Shown piece by piece: positions 1 to 9,589 of a DNA stretch of 35,194 nucleotides. The notes under the pieces were generated by a model that made no database searches, was not told the origin of the DNA, and saw only the letters and a list, made by a program, of their open reading frames with translations. Origin of the DNA: a virus; IMG/VR virus record IMGVR_UViG_3300045998_000153, positions 1 through 35,194 of that record. One strand, 5' to 3'. Made by a program: the position numbers and the translations under genes. Every line of letters begins with the position of its first letter. Position 1 is the stretch's first letter.

Positions 1-615
1 GAAAACGGAAAGCCCTGGCACGAGTCAGGGGATGCCAGCCTTTGGGCCAAGGCATTCGCGACGATCCATCCGGATGCCGTCATCGCTCCGCCCTTGCCCC
101 CCGATGACTTGGACGACACCACGGAGGCGATCATGCTGGGCTGGTTCGCCAACGCGATCATGCGTGGCCACGACATGGCCATGACGCAGGAAGTGATTCC
201 TCGGACCAGCGACGGGTACCACACGTTCGCCGAGCTCTACGAGCACCGGCATGCGCTGTTCACCCTGCTGCTGCTGCACTACTCCCCGGGGGACGCCGAT
301 CCGTGGTTCTCACTGCTGCACGACGATGGCACCATGTTCGACGGGTACTTCATTGCCGGCATGGACGTGAAGACCAGCGACACGAGTTGGGAGCGGGTCA
401 CGTATCACCTGCCGGTCTCCTGGTTGCCGACCTACATGAACGCGGCCAGGAATGGCCGGATTGAGAAGCTGGACACCGCTCCTCCGTTTGATGGGCACAC
501 CGCCGAGGATGTCCTGAACCGCCTGACACAGGCCTGCGGGTGGGAGGTCCTACCGAAGGCGTCGTATCCGAGCGAACAGTTTCTCTGGGGCCCTGTGGAG
601 GCATCGTCATGCTGA
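1..615 (+). CDS. WDGH-type conserved phage protein (5' end outside window)
   Basis: The frame is open from base 1 to the TGA at 613-615, so the gene begins before the window. A TTG at 94 is in frame, but coding-looking sequence precedes it, so it is not the likely start. The protein has the pattern of a small conserved phage family: a TSDGYHTFAELYEHRHALF block near base 220, then DGTMFDGYFIAG, then an ITYHLP-like RVTYHLPVSW. This matches what I know as the WDGH domain family, whose biochemical role is unknown. It overlaps the next gene by 7 bases, so the two are probably translated together. Family membership is fairly sure; function is not known. Confidence 0.8.
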   Translation, partial: ENGKPWHESGDASLWAKAFATIHPDAVIAPPLPPDDLDDTTEAIMLGWFANAIMRGHDMAMTQEVIPRTSDGYHTFAELYEHRHALFTLLLLHYSPGDADPWFSLLHDDGTMFDGYFIAGMDVKTSDTSWERVTYHLPVSWLPTYMNAARNGRIEKLDTAPPFDGHTAEDVLNRLTQACGWEVLPKASYPSEQFLWGPVEASSC

Positions 616-938
616 ACTTGAGCATCAGCGCCCACAGGGAGCCGTTCAGCCCGGGTGTCGCCCTGCTGCTCTACACGCCGCCGGCAATTGAGACGCGTGC
701 GGCGGCTGTCACTCACATGACGCTGACGGAGATCGAGAATGACAGCCTCGCGGTTGAACCCAGCTGCAGGTTGGACCAGACGCAAGCTCAGCGGCTGATG
801 GATGAGCTCTGGCAGTGTGGGCTGCGCCCGTCGGAAGGGAGCGGTTCTGCTGGCTCCTTGGCGGCCACCGAGAGGCACCTGGAGGACATGCGCCGCCTGG
901 TGTTCGAGCCTGCAATCCTCAAGCGGGAGTTCTCATGA
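609..938 (+). CDS. Conserved small phage protein, 109 aa
   Basis: The ATG at 609 overlaps the upstream stop. An in-frame upstream extension to 540 would lie inside the previous gene and is not needed. The features are an N-terminal HREPFSPGVALLLYTPP block, a central acidic stretch, and a C-terminal GSAGSLAATERHLEDMRRLVF block. I recognise this as a conserved phage protein that often follows the WDGH protein, but no function is known. The GLRPSEGSGSAG part looks like a loop between helices. The order WDGH protein, this protein, small protein, with overlaps at both junctions, points to one operon that ends just downstream. Confidence 0.82.
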   Translation: MLNLSISAHREPFSPGVALLLYTPPAIETRAAAVTHMTLTEIENDSLAVEPSCRLDQTQAQRLMDELWQCGLRPSEGSGSAGSLAATERHLEDMRRLVFEPAILKREFS

Positions 939-1129
939 AGCGCTTCCCTGTTCAGTTCCGCTGGGTAGACGACGAGCTCCAGGCCAGGAGTCGTTTGGTG
1001 GTGGATCAACGGGGAGTCTTTCACGTGGGGGAATGGACCCCCTGGGTCAAGGTGCCTCGGATGACGTTCTTCGAGGCACACCAGGCTGACCGGGAGGAGG
1101 TCCTCAAGCGCGGCCCTGTCCGATCCTGA
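935..1129 (+). CDS. Small hypothetical protein, 64 aa
   Basis: The ATG at 935 forms an ATGA overlap with the stop of the preceding gene, which fixes the start. The product begins MKRFPVQFRWVDDE and has a short aromatic core (HVGEWTPWVKVPRMTFFEAH) and a charged end. I do not recognise a family. It is the last plus-strand gene before a convergent minus-strand unit, and its final 26 bases overlap the end of the small gene on the other strand. Confidence 0.7.
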   Translation: MKRFPVQFRWVDDELQARSRLVVDQRGVFHVGEWTPWVKVPRMTFFEAHQADREEVLKRGPVRS

Positions 1130-1253
1130 GCTTGCGCCTGGGCTTGGCTCTGCTCCCCCGGCCGTTGCCCTGAGTGGTCTTGTGGTGGACGGGCTCCTTC
1201 TTCTGCCCCTGCATCCAGGTCTTGCCCAGGCCGGTGGTTGTCTTGTTGGCCAT
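1104..1253 (-). CDS. Tiny basic protein, 49 aa, coupled to the tail fibre gene
   Basis: The ATG at 1253 shares its A with the TGA of the upstream fibre gene (TGATG), the junction type used throughout this genome. The product is MANKTTTGLGKTWMQGQKKE followed by a very basic tail rich in Lys, Arg and Gly (KPRRKLRIGQGRA at the end). There is no Cys and no hydrophobic segment. Such a peptide could bind nucleic acid or act as a small virion component, but that is inference. The gene is supported by the coupled start and by filling the gap up to the convergent plus-strand gene. Confidence 0.6.
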   Translation of the reverse strand: MANKTTTGLGKTWMQGQKKEPVHHKTTQGNGRGSRAKPRRKLRIGQGRA

Positions 1254-1675
1254 CAGATGCAACGCACGGAGAAGGTGGAGGGATCGAACTTCACGAGATC
1301 GCCGAACTGGATCTCCGTGACCACGCTCAGCGCATCATGGAACAGGAGGTTGCCGCCGGAGTTGGCGTCCCAGAGAGCGGCATGACTGGCGAAGGCCGAG
1401 CTGCCGTTGACTGCTGAGTTGGTCACGATGACCGCCTGGGTGTTGAGCCGCTCGTAACCGCCGCCGCCGACGGCTGTGACGTTGCCGAGGTCGGCCTGGG
1501 GGATCTGGACGCGGTTGGCGTTGCCGGTGACCGTGGAGGTGATGTTGGCGGCCGAGCCGTCGTCGCCCGGCGTGGCTGAGTGGATGGTGATGAAGAGGCC
1601 CGTGGGGACGGTCGGGAAGGTGGTGCCCTTGACCCAGTCCAGGATCTTGGTGGCCAGGTACTGCGAGAAAGGCAT
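1253..1675 (-). CDS. Gp80-like phage tail fibre protein, 140 aa
   Basis: The start MPFSQYLATKILDWVKGTTF, followed by PTGLFITIHSATPGDDGS, is the signature of a small phage tail fibre family (mycobacteriophage Gp80-like). In this family the N-terminal helix is followed by a short beta-rich domain. The rest is Gly, Asn and Thr-rich beta-type sequence with a WDANSGGNLLFHDAL block and ends LVKFDPSTFSVRCI. It lies directly downstream of two giant adhesin-like tail proteins on the same strand, which fits a distal tail or fibre role. The exact position in the virion is not shown by the sequence. Confidence 0.82.
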   Translation of the reverse strand: MPFSQYLATKILDWVKGTTFPTVPTGLFITIHSATPGDDGSAANITSTVTGNANRVQIPQADLGNVTAVGGGGYERLNTQAVIVTNSAVNGSSAFASHAALWDANSGGNLLFHDALSVVTEIQFGDLVKFDPSTFSVRCI

Positions 1676-1726
1676 GGGTGCCGACGAGTGCTTTGCCTCT
1701 CATTCTGGCAGATGCGAGGGGTCGCT

Positions 1727-4700
1727 TCAGGTTGGAGTGCCCCACTTGTCCTGCAGGTAGGCCACAAGGTTGGCCCTGTCGCCGGTGGAAAGTGCGCTCT
1801 GGAAGATCAGGACTTCGCAGATGTCGCCCTTCCAGCCACGGCCAAAGCCGAAGTTATCCCTGTCTGCGCCAAGCCTGATACCGACAGTAGACGAAAACGA
1901 GTTGGCAGGCCTTGCTGCCCTAAGACAGAAAGGAGACGCCAGGTCTGGGAACAAGGTTGATTTTCTGTCTGTAACATCATCTCCGTTGAGGTATGTTGGC
2001 ACAGCAGACCAACCGGTGAACCAGGCACCGGCAGCGCCGGGGTTTAGCACCATCCATCCATCGGATCCAGAGGCAGGGCTGACCAGGCCCTCGTAGTTCG
2101 TGCCCTGGCTTGCACCGAAATCGCCAACGACATAGATCTCTGTCGCTGTCAGTGTAAAGGCCGCTGTCACCATTTGAATAGTGTTATTACTGCCTGGCCA
2201 CCTTGCAGCGGCCAGGCCGTTCATAGCCGCAGCTTGATAGGTCGGCCGATTAGACGGAGTTGCCTGCGTCAAGGTTCTCGCGTTGCCGCTCTTGTCCGTG
2301 ATCTGCGTGATTAGGCCATCATTGGTTGTGACGGTTGCGCCATCCGAGAAGTCCCACCAGACCAAAGGCGAGAGCGAGGCTGGGCTGAATACGGCTTGAC
2401 TTTGGAGGGTGCTGGGCATATCGCCCTCGCCAGTCAGCATGGATGTCAGTACGACCGCCACTTCGGGAGGAGCGGCGCTGAGGGTTGGGCCGGAGGAAGC
2501 CCCCAGATCGCCACGTGCAGTGCCGAACCAGCCCAGGTCGCGAGCGACCAGCACGTCGCCACGCGCAAGGCCCTGGGTGACGCGGATGTCGTCCATGTAG
2601 CCGTTGAACCACTTCAGGTCACCGGCGTTGGCCCCGTCTCTGCCCATCGTGAAGGCGCGATTGGAGAGGGTGACGTTGTTGACGAATGAGACTGCGTCGA
2701 TGGAGTCGTTGATCGCGTAGCGCCAGATTCCAAGGATGTTGCGCGTGAGACGAACATGGCTCCACTGGCCTACTGGGATAGAGGTGGCAGTTGCCCCTTG
2801 GAATTGGCCGTTGATATAGACGTTCAGCCTCATCTGGCTGGTCAGTACGAACATGAAGCCGTTGGTGTAGTTGGCGTTGTCGCCAATGGCGTTCGTGCAG
2901 AACAGGCAGCCTTGAGTCGGGGGGACCGTAAGGGGGAAGACGCTCATCTCCACCGTGAAGTCCCCTTTCGTGCCAGTGCCGAAGGTAAAGAAGGTCGAAC
3001 GACCGCCGGGTTCGCCGAGCGTCAGATAGGCATTGCTGCCTGCGTTGAACCAGAGGCTCTGGCCACCTTGGACGCTTTGCTGGGTGGTCTTGGTGAGGTT
3101 GGAACTGGTGACAGCGATTTGGCGGGGGCCGCTGTCGAGGACTGAGGCGCCCGGGTCGTTGCCACGCAGGTAGAGGACGACGCGATCGAAGTCGGCGTCT
3201 TCCTGGGAGGTTGGCAGTGGCAGCAGCGGGATTCTGGGGGCAAGGGTCGCTTCGGGAAGGGGGTAGTTGCGGGCGACGCCGAGCTTGGTCCACGTGATGG
3301 CGTCATCGGAGTAGAGGAGGTCGAATCCTTTGATGCCGAAAGACCCGGCGCTGACGACCGCCATGCGGATGGAGTCAGCGGTCACCTGTTCGCCAGCGTC
3401 CAGCTGGATCCAGGCTGTGACTTGCTCCATGGTGGAGCGGTTCCAGTTGCAGTTGACTGTGACGCTCTGGTCCTGGGTGCTGGTCAGCAGGCCCGAGGAG
3501 GGGGCCGGAGAGCTGCTGGCCAGGGTGTTGGGGAGGCGAAGGCGGCCTTGGTATAAGCCGAGCTCCGAGAGAGCGAATTGGCCTGAGCCGTCAGTCGAGC
3601 TGGTGCGCAGGTTCACCATGCGCCAGTAGCGAGCAGTTGCCACTGGCGGGCCGAGCAAGGGAGCGGCCGGGGGAGTGAAGGAGGTGAGGTAGAGGGCTCT
3701 GCGCAGAATGCGGACATCGTTCATGTGTCCATGGAAGTAGCCCGAGTCAGCGCCCTCGCTGATGCGGCTGCGAGCGATGCTCCAGTTGGTGGCAGTGAAG
3801 TTGGTGGAGTCGACGAGGGACGAGCCGCCGACAGGGGAGCCGTTCATGTAGAGGGTGATGACTCCAGCGCTGCGCACCAGGGCAATGTGATAGCGGGTAG
3901 CAGCGACCATCGGCTCGCCGTAGATGCGAATGGCTCCATTGAGGTAGAGGCAGAGGCGCCATCCCTGGGCTGCATTGGTGATGCGTAGCTGAACTTGTGG
4001 GTCGATCAGGGCGGTACGAGAATCCAGTAGGGACTGGATGTAAGTTTCGCTTGACCCATTGCCAAGGCGCTGAGCCCAGAGCTCAATGGTGAAGTCGCCA
4101 GAGCCGAGGGACGTAGTAGTGTTGCTGGCGAGATCCAGGTAGTCACCGATACCGTCAAAGTAGCCTTGATTCCCTCCCCATTTGCCCCCAGAAAGCTGCT
4201 GAGCGTTTCCTGCTGGGATGAGGGTGATGTCGTATGGGCCACTGTCAACGAAGTTGATGCCCGATCCGTTCATGCGAGCGAACAGTAGGGTCGCGTCGAA
4301 GTTGTAATCTATGCTTGGCGGGCCAGATTCAGCGGGCTCGGTTCCGGCCGGCAGGGAGAAGGGAGGACCAAAAGAGGAGTATTGGATCGGAGCGTTTCTG
4401 GGCTGGAAGTTTCGGTGGTAACGTGACACGCCGTTGGTGATACGGATGTCTTGCATGTAGCCGTTAAAGTTGCCGACTGGTGCTAACGCGCCAGCGCCTT
4501 GCCCAGCGCTGACAAGCGTTGTGGTGCAGGGGGCGCCAATGATGAATCCCCCTGCGGAGAGATTGACTGGTTGACGCCACCCAGATCCCTGAACCTGGCC
4601 ATTGAGGTAGATGCGCCAAATCTCTTCTTCGCGGCAGATTGCGATGTGGTTCCAGGTATTCAGAGGAACGACTTGAGGGGTGACGGTCCATCCGAGTCGC

Positions 4701-7279
4701 GTGGCGCCATTGGAGTAGATGTAGAGGAATCCCTGCCAATTTATATACAGCATAAAGCTGTTGTTGTGAGCGGCAGGATCACCGAGAGGGCTGTTGTCAA
4801 AGAGGATCTGGTTAAGGCCGAGCGGGTAGACCCATGCTTCGACGGTGAAGTCATCGAAGCCAAGACGGAACGCCTGTGCGTTTGCGTAGGCTATGGCGTC
4901 GCCAGAGCCATCAAACTTGATGGAAGTTGTCGGAAAGTAGCCGCTAATGTCAGGGAACTTAGCTTGCTCTGTAGAGAATTGGACTTGCCCTTGAATCGAG
5001 GCTGGCAGATTGCCGTAGTTGGAGTAGTCGGTGAAGAATGTTGTGGCAATTGGGCCGCTTCCGGGAAGAAGAAAAGTGACGTACTGCTTGTATGGATCGG
5101 GCTCTTTTATGGGTGGCTCTTTCGCTCTGAAGCTGGGATAGGCCGTGGAAAGTCCCCGCTTGATGGTGCTCGAGAAGAGCGACCATGACATGTAAGACGC
5201 ACCATTGATGAGAGTGGGATCCCAGACTGGGTCGACGGCAGAGGCGACGCCTGGCGTGAAGAAGCTGACGGGGCTTACGACGGTCCCGCCGATTTCGTCT
5301 TCTCTCTGGAGTTGATTGTTGTTTCCGATGGTCAAGGCGTTGCCTATCTCTGGTAGGCCGCCTATGGTGACGCTGAAATTGTCTCCGGTAACAGTATTGG
5401 ATGGCATCTTGATTTCAAAGCCTGCCACAACGCAGCCAAGGGCGTTGCTGGCGGGCACGGAAGTGGACATGACGGCCCAATCGCTGTCAGGGTCCATCCA
5501 GTTGCTGGCGGGAGCCTTGAGATTGAATTGATCGATCCTTGCGGGTAAAGATATACTGGTGCGCTGGTAGGTGATGTTGCCTTCTTTATCAAGAGCCAGG
5601 AGCGCATTCGAGGAGCCTACCCAATAAAGAGTCCCTGCGGCGTCGACCTCAAGGCCAGGTGTAGAGTCGCTGACGGAGAATCCGGCTGTGATGCGACGAA
5701 TCGTGAGGTCGGGGTTCAGCTGTAAAAGCGCTCCGGCGGTATTCACGATTGAGACAACGCCGTCGTCGTGAATGACGGCATTGCCGTTGTAGACAGTATT
5801 GGCGCCATTGCCGTATTTGTAGAAATGATAAACATTATCCATCCCGTCATCGACGACAGCTATCCATGTGTAACCTGGCGTGAAGGTCTGCTTGGCCCCG
5901 ACGAGGTAGAGGGTGTCGCCATAGGCCTTGATGGGCAGGCATACACGCATGGAAGAGCCGAATTGACCACCATTCGTCAGAGTGCCGTTAGCAAGGTATC
6001 GAGCCTTCTTGATCTCTCCATCGGCTGGATCAATCCGGAGATAGCCTGGATTGAGGCCATGGGTGTAGGTGAAATGAACTCGATCGTTAATGAGCTTGGC
6101 TTCCTGAACACTGCTTATGTCAACTACATCATTGAAAGGATCGCTTACTGATATTCTGAGAACATAGACCTTTTTCCAGTCAATGGAACCGGTCTTGTTG
6201 ATACGCATGACGTAAATTCCTGCGTCTTGCGGAAAGTTACCAGTAGCGCTTGTCGTTCTTCTGTAGGCGATGACGTCACCATCTGGCAAGGGGATTAGCC
6301 CCCAGCCAAGGAAGTCTCCAAAGTTGGCATCATCGCTGTCGACGAAGATGTCAGTGACTCGGCTCCATAAGACCTCGCCAGTGGGTGATCTGTAGACGAA
6401 GGCAAGTCGCCGCTGACTGACTGGAAAAGTGGCCAGGCAAAGGTAGAAGACTTGATAGCTGTAGTCGTCGGGCGCAAGGCAGGTGTAAGAGACCGTGTTG
6501 TAGTTATTCGATCCTGTTTGGACAAGGGTGTTCAACTTGGAGGCCCATAGTCGCGGCCCCAGGCCGTTGGAAGTCAGTACAGAGCGCAGTCTTCCTCGGC
6601 CGGTCAGGAAGCAGCCGCCGATGGAGCCCAGCGTCTCTCGAATGGAGAGCGTGATGTCAATCTTGCCCCGGCCGGTCAGAGGGGCAATGCCTAGCGGCTT
6701 GTCGCGTCGCCCGGAGAAGAGGCCAGCGCCAGGGCTGCCAAGGCTCCCCCTTCCATCAAGGGATCCTTCCAGCCTGGCGGTGGCAATACGCAGGCGGGTG
6801 ATGGTGCCAAGACCACCACGGCCTCTCAGGGAGGTGTAGAGGCGAGTGGTCGGATTGACTCGTAGCAGCAGTGCGAATGGGGTGGACTGCCACTGCGAGC
6901 AGCTGACGATGACGGTGTATTTGCCAGGTGGAAACTTGGCGATGGACTCGTCGGTGCCAATCGTGTTGGCGATGTCAGTGCCAAAGGCGTTGCCGAGCTC
7001 GTCCAGGGCAATGCTCTGCTTCTCGCTGCGCAGCGCGACGGAGACGAAGCGACTGGTCCAGCGGTTGCCGGTCTCCGTGGTGATCTGGATCGTGGCAGGG
7101 ACGCGCAGGTCAAAGGAGAAGAAGAGGCTCTGGGAGCCGGCCTCCGCGCCGATGTAGCCGCTGATGACGGCTTTGATGTCGGTGATGGGCCCAAGATCCT
7201 TGCTGTCCCTGAGGGAGTCGTAGCGGACCAGCGCTGGGCGATTGAATGAGGTCGCTCGGTCCTCTGGAGGCAGGGGCAT
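1727..7279 (-). CDS. Giant multi-domain tail adhesin with LamG modules, 1850 aa
   Basis: This is probably a distal tail or fibre protein that binds the cell surface. Residues about 30-145 form a domain shared with the 744-aa protein upstream (GTDIANTIGTDES, PPGKYTVIVSCSQWQ, PFALLLRV). Four GRG repeats follow at about 150-232. Residues about 270-625 look like a PQQ/WD-type beta-propeller (repeated LDKEGNIT-like strands). Three LamG-like domains follow at about 735-965, 1005-1175 and 1330-1525, each with a FTVE or FTIE strand, an RxYLNG-type strand and a final FNGYMDDIRVT-like strand. A discoidin-like segment sits near 1185-1310, and a fourth jelly-roll ends in LVAYLQDKWG. No signal peptide is seen. 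The 3500-6500 region is visibly richer in A and T than its flanks, which suggests module exchange. Confidence 0.9.
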   Translation of the reverse strand: MPLPPEDRATSFNRPALVRYDSLRDSKDLGPITDIKAVISGYIGAEAGSQSLFFSFDLRVPATIQITTETGNRWTSRFVSVALRSEKQSIALDELGNAFGTDIANTIGTDESIAKFPPGKYTVIVSCSQWQSTPFALLLRVNPTTRLYTSLRGRGGLGTITRLRIATARLEGSLDGRGSLGSPGAGLFSGRRDKPLGIAPLTGRGKIDITLSIRETLGSIGGCFLTGRGRLRSVLTSNGLGPRLWASKLNTLVQTGSNNYNTVSYTCLAPDDYSYQVFYLCLATFPVSQRRLAFVYRSPTGEVLWSRVTDIFVDSDDANFGDFLGWGLIPLPDGDVIAYRRTTSATGNFPQDAGIYVMRINKTGSIDWKKVYVLRISVSDPFNDVVDISSVQEAKLINDRVHFTYTHGLNPGYLRIDPADGEIKKARYLANGTLTNGGQFGSSMRVCLPIKAYGDTLYLVGAKQTFTPGYTWIAVVDDGMDNVYHFYKYGNGANTVYNGNAVIHDDGVVSIVNTAGALLQLNPDLTIRRITAGFSVSDSTPGLEVDAAGTLYWVGSSNALLALDKEGNITYQRTSISLPARIDQFNLKAPASNWMDPDSDWAVMSTSVPASNALGCVVAGFEIKMPSNTVTGDNFSVTIGGLPEIGNALTIGNNNQLQREDEIGGTVVSPVSFFTPGVASAVDPVWDPTLINGASYMSWSLFSSTIKRGLSTAYPSFRAKEPPIKEPDPYKQYVTFLLPGSGPIATTFFTDYSNYGNLPASIQGQVQFSTEQAKFPDISGYFPTTSIKFDGSGDAIAYANAQAFRLGFDDFTVEAWVYPLGLNQILFDNSPLGDPAAHNNSFMLYINWQGFLYIYSNGATRLGWTVTPQVVPLNTWNHIAICREEEIWRIYLNGQVQGSGWRQPVNLSAGGFIIGAPCTTTLVSAGQGAGALAPVGNFNGYMQDIRITNGVSRYHRNFQPRNAPIQYSSFGPPFSLPAGTEPAESGPPSIDYNFDATLLFARMNGSGINFVDSGPYDITLIPAGNAQQLSGGKWGGNQGYFDGIGDYLDLASNTTTSLGSGDFTIELWAQRLGNGSSETYIQSLLDSRTALIDPQVQLRITNAAQGWRLCLYLNGAIRIYGEPMVAATRYHIALVRSAGVITLYMNGSPVGGSSLVDSTNFTATNWSIARSRISEGADSGYFHGHMNDVRILRRALYLTSFTPPAAPLLGPPVATARYWRMVNLRTSSTDGSGQFALSELGLYQGRLRLPNTLASSSPAPSSGLLTSTQDQSVTVNCNWNRSTMEQVTAWIQLDAGEQVTADSIRMAVVSAGSFGIKGFDLLYSDDAITWTKLGVARNYPLPEATLAPRIPLLPLPTSQEDADFDRVVLYLRGNDPGASVLDSGPRQIAVTSSNLTKTTQQSVQGGQSLWFNAGSNAYLTLGEPGGRSTFFTFGTGTKGDFTVEMSVFPLTVPPTQGCLFCTNAIGDNANYTNGFMFVLTSQMRLNVYINGQFQGATATSIPVGQWSHVRLTRNILGIWRYAINDSIDAVSFVNNVTLSNRAFTMGRDGANAGDLKWFNGYMDDIRVTQGLARGDVLVARDLGWFGTARGDLGASSGPTLSAAPPEVAVVLTSMLTGEGDMPSTLQSQAVFSPASLSPLVWWDFSDGATVTTNDGLITQITDKSGNARTLTQATPSNRPTYQAAAMNGLAAARWPGSNNTIQMVTAAFTLTATEIYVVGDFGASQGTNYEGLVSPASGSDGWMVLNPGAAGAWFTGWSAVPTYLNGDDVTDRKSTLFPDLASPFCLRAARPANSFSSTVGIRLGADRDNFGFGRGWKGDICEVLIFQSALSTGDRANLVAYLQDKWGTPT

Positions 7280-7340
7280 GGATCTCGCTGGGCACCAGGC
7301 GATTGGCCCATTCTGGCAGGCAAGAAGAGATCTACTGGAC

Positions 7341-9575
7341 TCAACTCGAGACGAGAGTGCCCTGAAGGCGACCTTGCCCAGTGCAGAAGGACTGCGGGTA
7401 TTCGTTGACAGGCCTGGAGGAGAGCTTGGTGGGCATGAAGCCTCCCCTTCCGCTGAGTCGGTTGGTGCGATCTCTCACGTCCGATGGGATCCCGCCCGCA
7501 CCGCGCAGACGACAGAGCAGCAGGCGGCGAACGATGGTCAGATCTGAGGTCACGTTGAGCGTGGCGCCCGGCAGGCTTCCTCGTCCATGCAACCTGACGC
7601 GAAGGCACCAGCTCAGGTTGCTCTCTGCCATCGAGCCCTGGCCGTTCATGGTGCTGCGCAGGAGTCTGGGCTGGGAGGCGGAAAGCTCCCCCAGGTAGAG
7701 ACGCCCCTTCCCGCCGAGCGGCCTGGCGACGCCGGGGTTGAGCGCGGCCTTCCCTTGTGTCAAAGGGAAATCGGTGGAGAGGTCTTCGGTGGTGAAGCCC
7801 AGCCCTTGCAGTTTCTCTCGGCAGTAGGTCCCTTGGTTCCAGTCGTAGGCGAGAAGGAGTTTGGGAGATTCGGAACGGAACAGCCGTAGCTCCGGCAGCA
7901 GCAGCCCCTGAGGGGCGAGCGACCAGCGGGGGTCGGCGGACGAAACGCCTGTGCTCGCTTCAGCCGGCAGAGGCCCACTCCACTGTCCGTAGCGGAGCAG
8001 CTGCGCGGCCTGCTCGAGGTAGGCGCCGGCGGCTCCGCCCAGGGCGCGGTAGCCTCCATCGACGTACCAGGGACTGAGATTGGGCAGTCCGTCGGGGCGA
8101 TCCGGCAGCTGGGAGAGGACGAAGGAGGTGGAGAGAGGGTCGTAGTCGTCCTTGGCCCTGATCGCCTCCCAGTCGTTCAGCAGCGTGTAGATCGCCGCAG
8201 AGTTCATCGTGCTGTCAGCCTTCAGCAGGTTGGTCATGCCCAGGCTTTTCAGCAGGCCGCTGACGGTGTCAGTCGGATCAGCGCCAAGGACTCGGTCGCC
8301 CTCTGAAGGCAGCCGCTTCTGAGCAATGAAGTCAGGGTGCAGCACGCGAGCCACTGGAGGGAAGGTGGTCGGGCCCGGCACCCGGATCCCCCGGTCGACG
8401 AGGAATTGGTCCAGGGGAGGGAGGATGACGTCCAGCCGCGCCAGAAGTTCTGTGGGAGGTCTGACGAGCTTGCGGCAGTTGTCTCGATCGACAATGAAGA
8501 CGCTGACGCGACGCCTGTGGGCGAAGGAGCTGCGCTGGTTCGTGACGGTCAGGAGCTGGACGAGTGGGCGGGTGATGTCCACATCTCGAATGATGTCGTT
8601 GTTCCAGACGAGGACTTCCTCGACATGAGCGACGACCATCTGGGAATTCGAGAGCGGCAGGCCCAGCAGGACCTCACGCTGATGCCGTCCGTTGGCGAGA
8701 CGGGCAAAGGGGACCCCGGGCGTGTCGGGGGACTCCTGGGCGCCAGTGATGTTCGGGTTGACTCCGAGCTCGGGGTAGGAAGCGTAGATGCCCTGGCTTC
8801 TGTCGGAGAAGATGACACGCCGCCCTGGCAGCCGGCGGAAGTCTTCAAGGGTCAACCGGGTGGCGATGTAGCCCGGAAAATCGCTGGGCAGGAGTACGGC
8901 AGCAGAAGAGAGGCCGGTGGCAGCGATGATCGTCAGTCGCTCTGGGACCTGGGCTCGACGAGAGAACCAGGCATGGCCGAGGCCCAGGGGCTCCGGTGTC
9001 TCGTAGGCCGGGATGATCTGCAGGCCCATGCGCAGCCGGGCCGAACCGAGCGCGGCGAGAGCGATGGAGATTCGCGGCTGCAGCGAGGCGACCAGTCGTC
9101 CTCGTCCGCTCTGGAAGGTCTCGGGGCGCATCGTGGTGATGCGCTTGCCGACCGCGCCTCTGCCGATCAGCGCGAGGGATGGCGCAGTGCGCGGGAAAAC
9201 CCGAAGGCGGAAGGCGAAGGGGGCTGGCTGCCATTGGCTGGTCGTGATGACGACGGCGTAGTCCCCGGGTGGCAGTCGGCGGAGAGACTCGTCGCCGGCG
9301 GTGTTGGCGATGTCGACCCCGACCGCTCGGCCGTCCTGACCCAGCGCAACCTGCTGGCCGCTGGCGGTTTGGAGGAGGACCTCGATGTAGCGATCGGTGT
9401 ACCTTTCTCGGGGCAGCTGCTCGAGGAAGACTGAGCTGGCAAATGAAAGGGAGAAGGTGGCCAACAGGGTGGCGGATTGGCCTTCACCGCCAATGACCCC
9501 CTCGAAGGACTGGTCGGAATAGCCCAGGGCGCCCAGCGCTTGCCAGGGTGAGCCTCCCCCTGCCGGTGCGGCCAT
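7341..9575 (-). CDS. Tail protein with shared N-domain and GRG repeats, 744 aa
   Basis: This is a likely tail or baseplate-associated structural protein. Its residues about 15-135 are homologous to the N-terminus of the 1850-aa protein downstream (GVDIANTAGDESLRRLPPGDY and SQWQPAPFAFRLRV are the conserved blocks). A GRG element near 139 and another near 157 follow. The middle (about 190-600) is unlike anything I recognise: it contains DSTMNSAAIYTLLNDWEAIRAKDD and several long loops. The C-terminal 140 residues hold a run of degenerate Gly-rich units (NGQGSM, HGRGSLPG, RGAGGIP, SGRGGFMP, TGQGRLQG). It ends 61 bases before the next gene. It probably assembles next to, or in competition with, the 1850-aa protein through the common domain. 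Confidence 0.85.
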   Translation of the reverse strand: MAAPAGGGSPWQALGALGYSDQSFEGVIGGEGQSATLLATFSLSFASSVFLEQLPRERYTDRYIEVLLQTASGQQVALGQDGRAVGVDIANTAGDESLRRLPPGDYAVVITTSQWQPAPFAFRLRVFPRTAPSLALIGRGAVGKRITTMRPETFQSGRGRLVASLQPRISIALAALGSARLRMGLQIIPAYETPEPLGLGHAWFSRRAQVPERLTIIAATGLSSAAVLLPSDFPGYIATRLTLEDFRRLPGRRVIFSDRSQGIYASYPELGVNPNITGAQESPDTPGVPFARLANGRHQREVLLGLPLSNSQMVVAHVEEVLVWNNDIIRDVDITRPLVQLLTVTNQRSSFAHRRRVSVFIVDRDNCRKLVRPPTELLARLDVILPPLDQFLVDRGIRVPGPTTFPPVARVLHPDFIAQKRLPSEGDRVLGADPTDTVSGLLKSLGMTNLLKADSTMNSAAIYTLLNDWEAIRAKDDYDPLSTSFVLSQLPDRPDGLPNLSPWYVDGGYRALGGAAGAYLEQAAQLLRYGQWSGPLPAEASTGVSSADPRWSLAPQGLLLPELRLFRSESPKLLLAYDWNQGTYCREKLQGLGFTTEDLSTDFPLTQGKAALNPGVARPLGGKGRLYLGELSASQPRLLRSTMNGQGSMAESNLSWCLRVRLHGRGSLPGATLNVTSDLTIVRRLLLCRLRGAGGIPSDVRDRTNRLSGRGGFMPTKLSSRPVNEYPQSFCTGQGRLQGTLVSS

Positions 9576-9589
9576 AGCGGGCGATCGTG

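Noticed and set aside
8337-9434. 365-codon plus-strand frame opposite the 744-aa tail gene
   Set aside because: Its composition is typical of an antisense shadow (Arg, Asp and Gly-rich), it has no domain, and the opposite strand has a protein homologous to its neighbour.
1727-9575. Diversity-generating retroelement for the tail proteins
   Set aside because: No reverse transcriptase, template repeat or C-type lectin variable region is visible; the repeats are protein-level GRG units.
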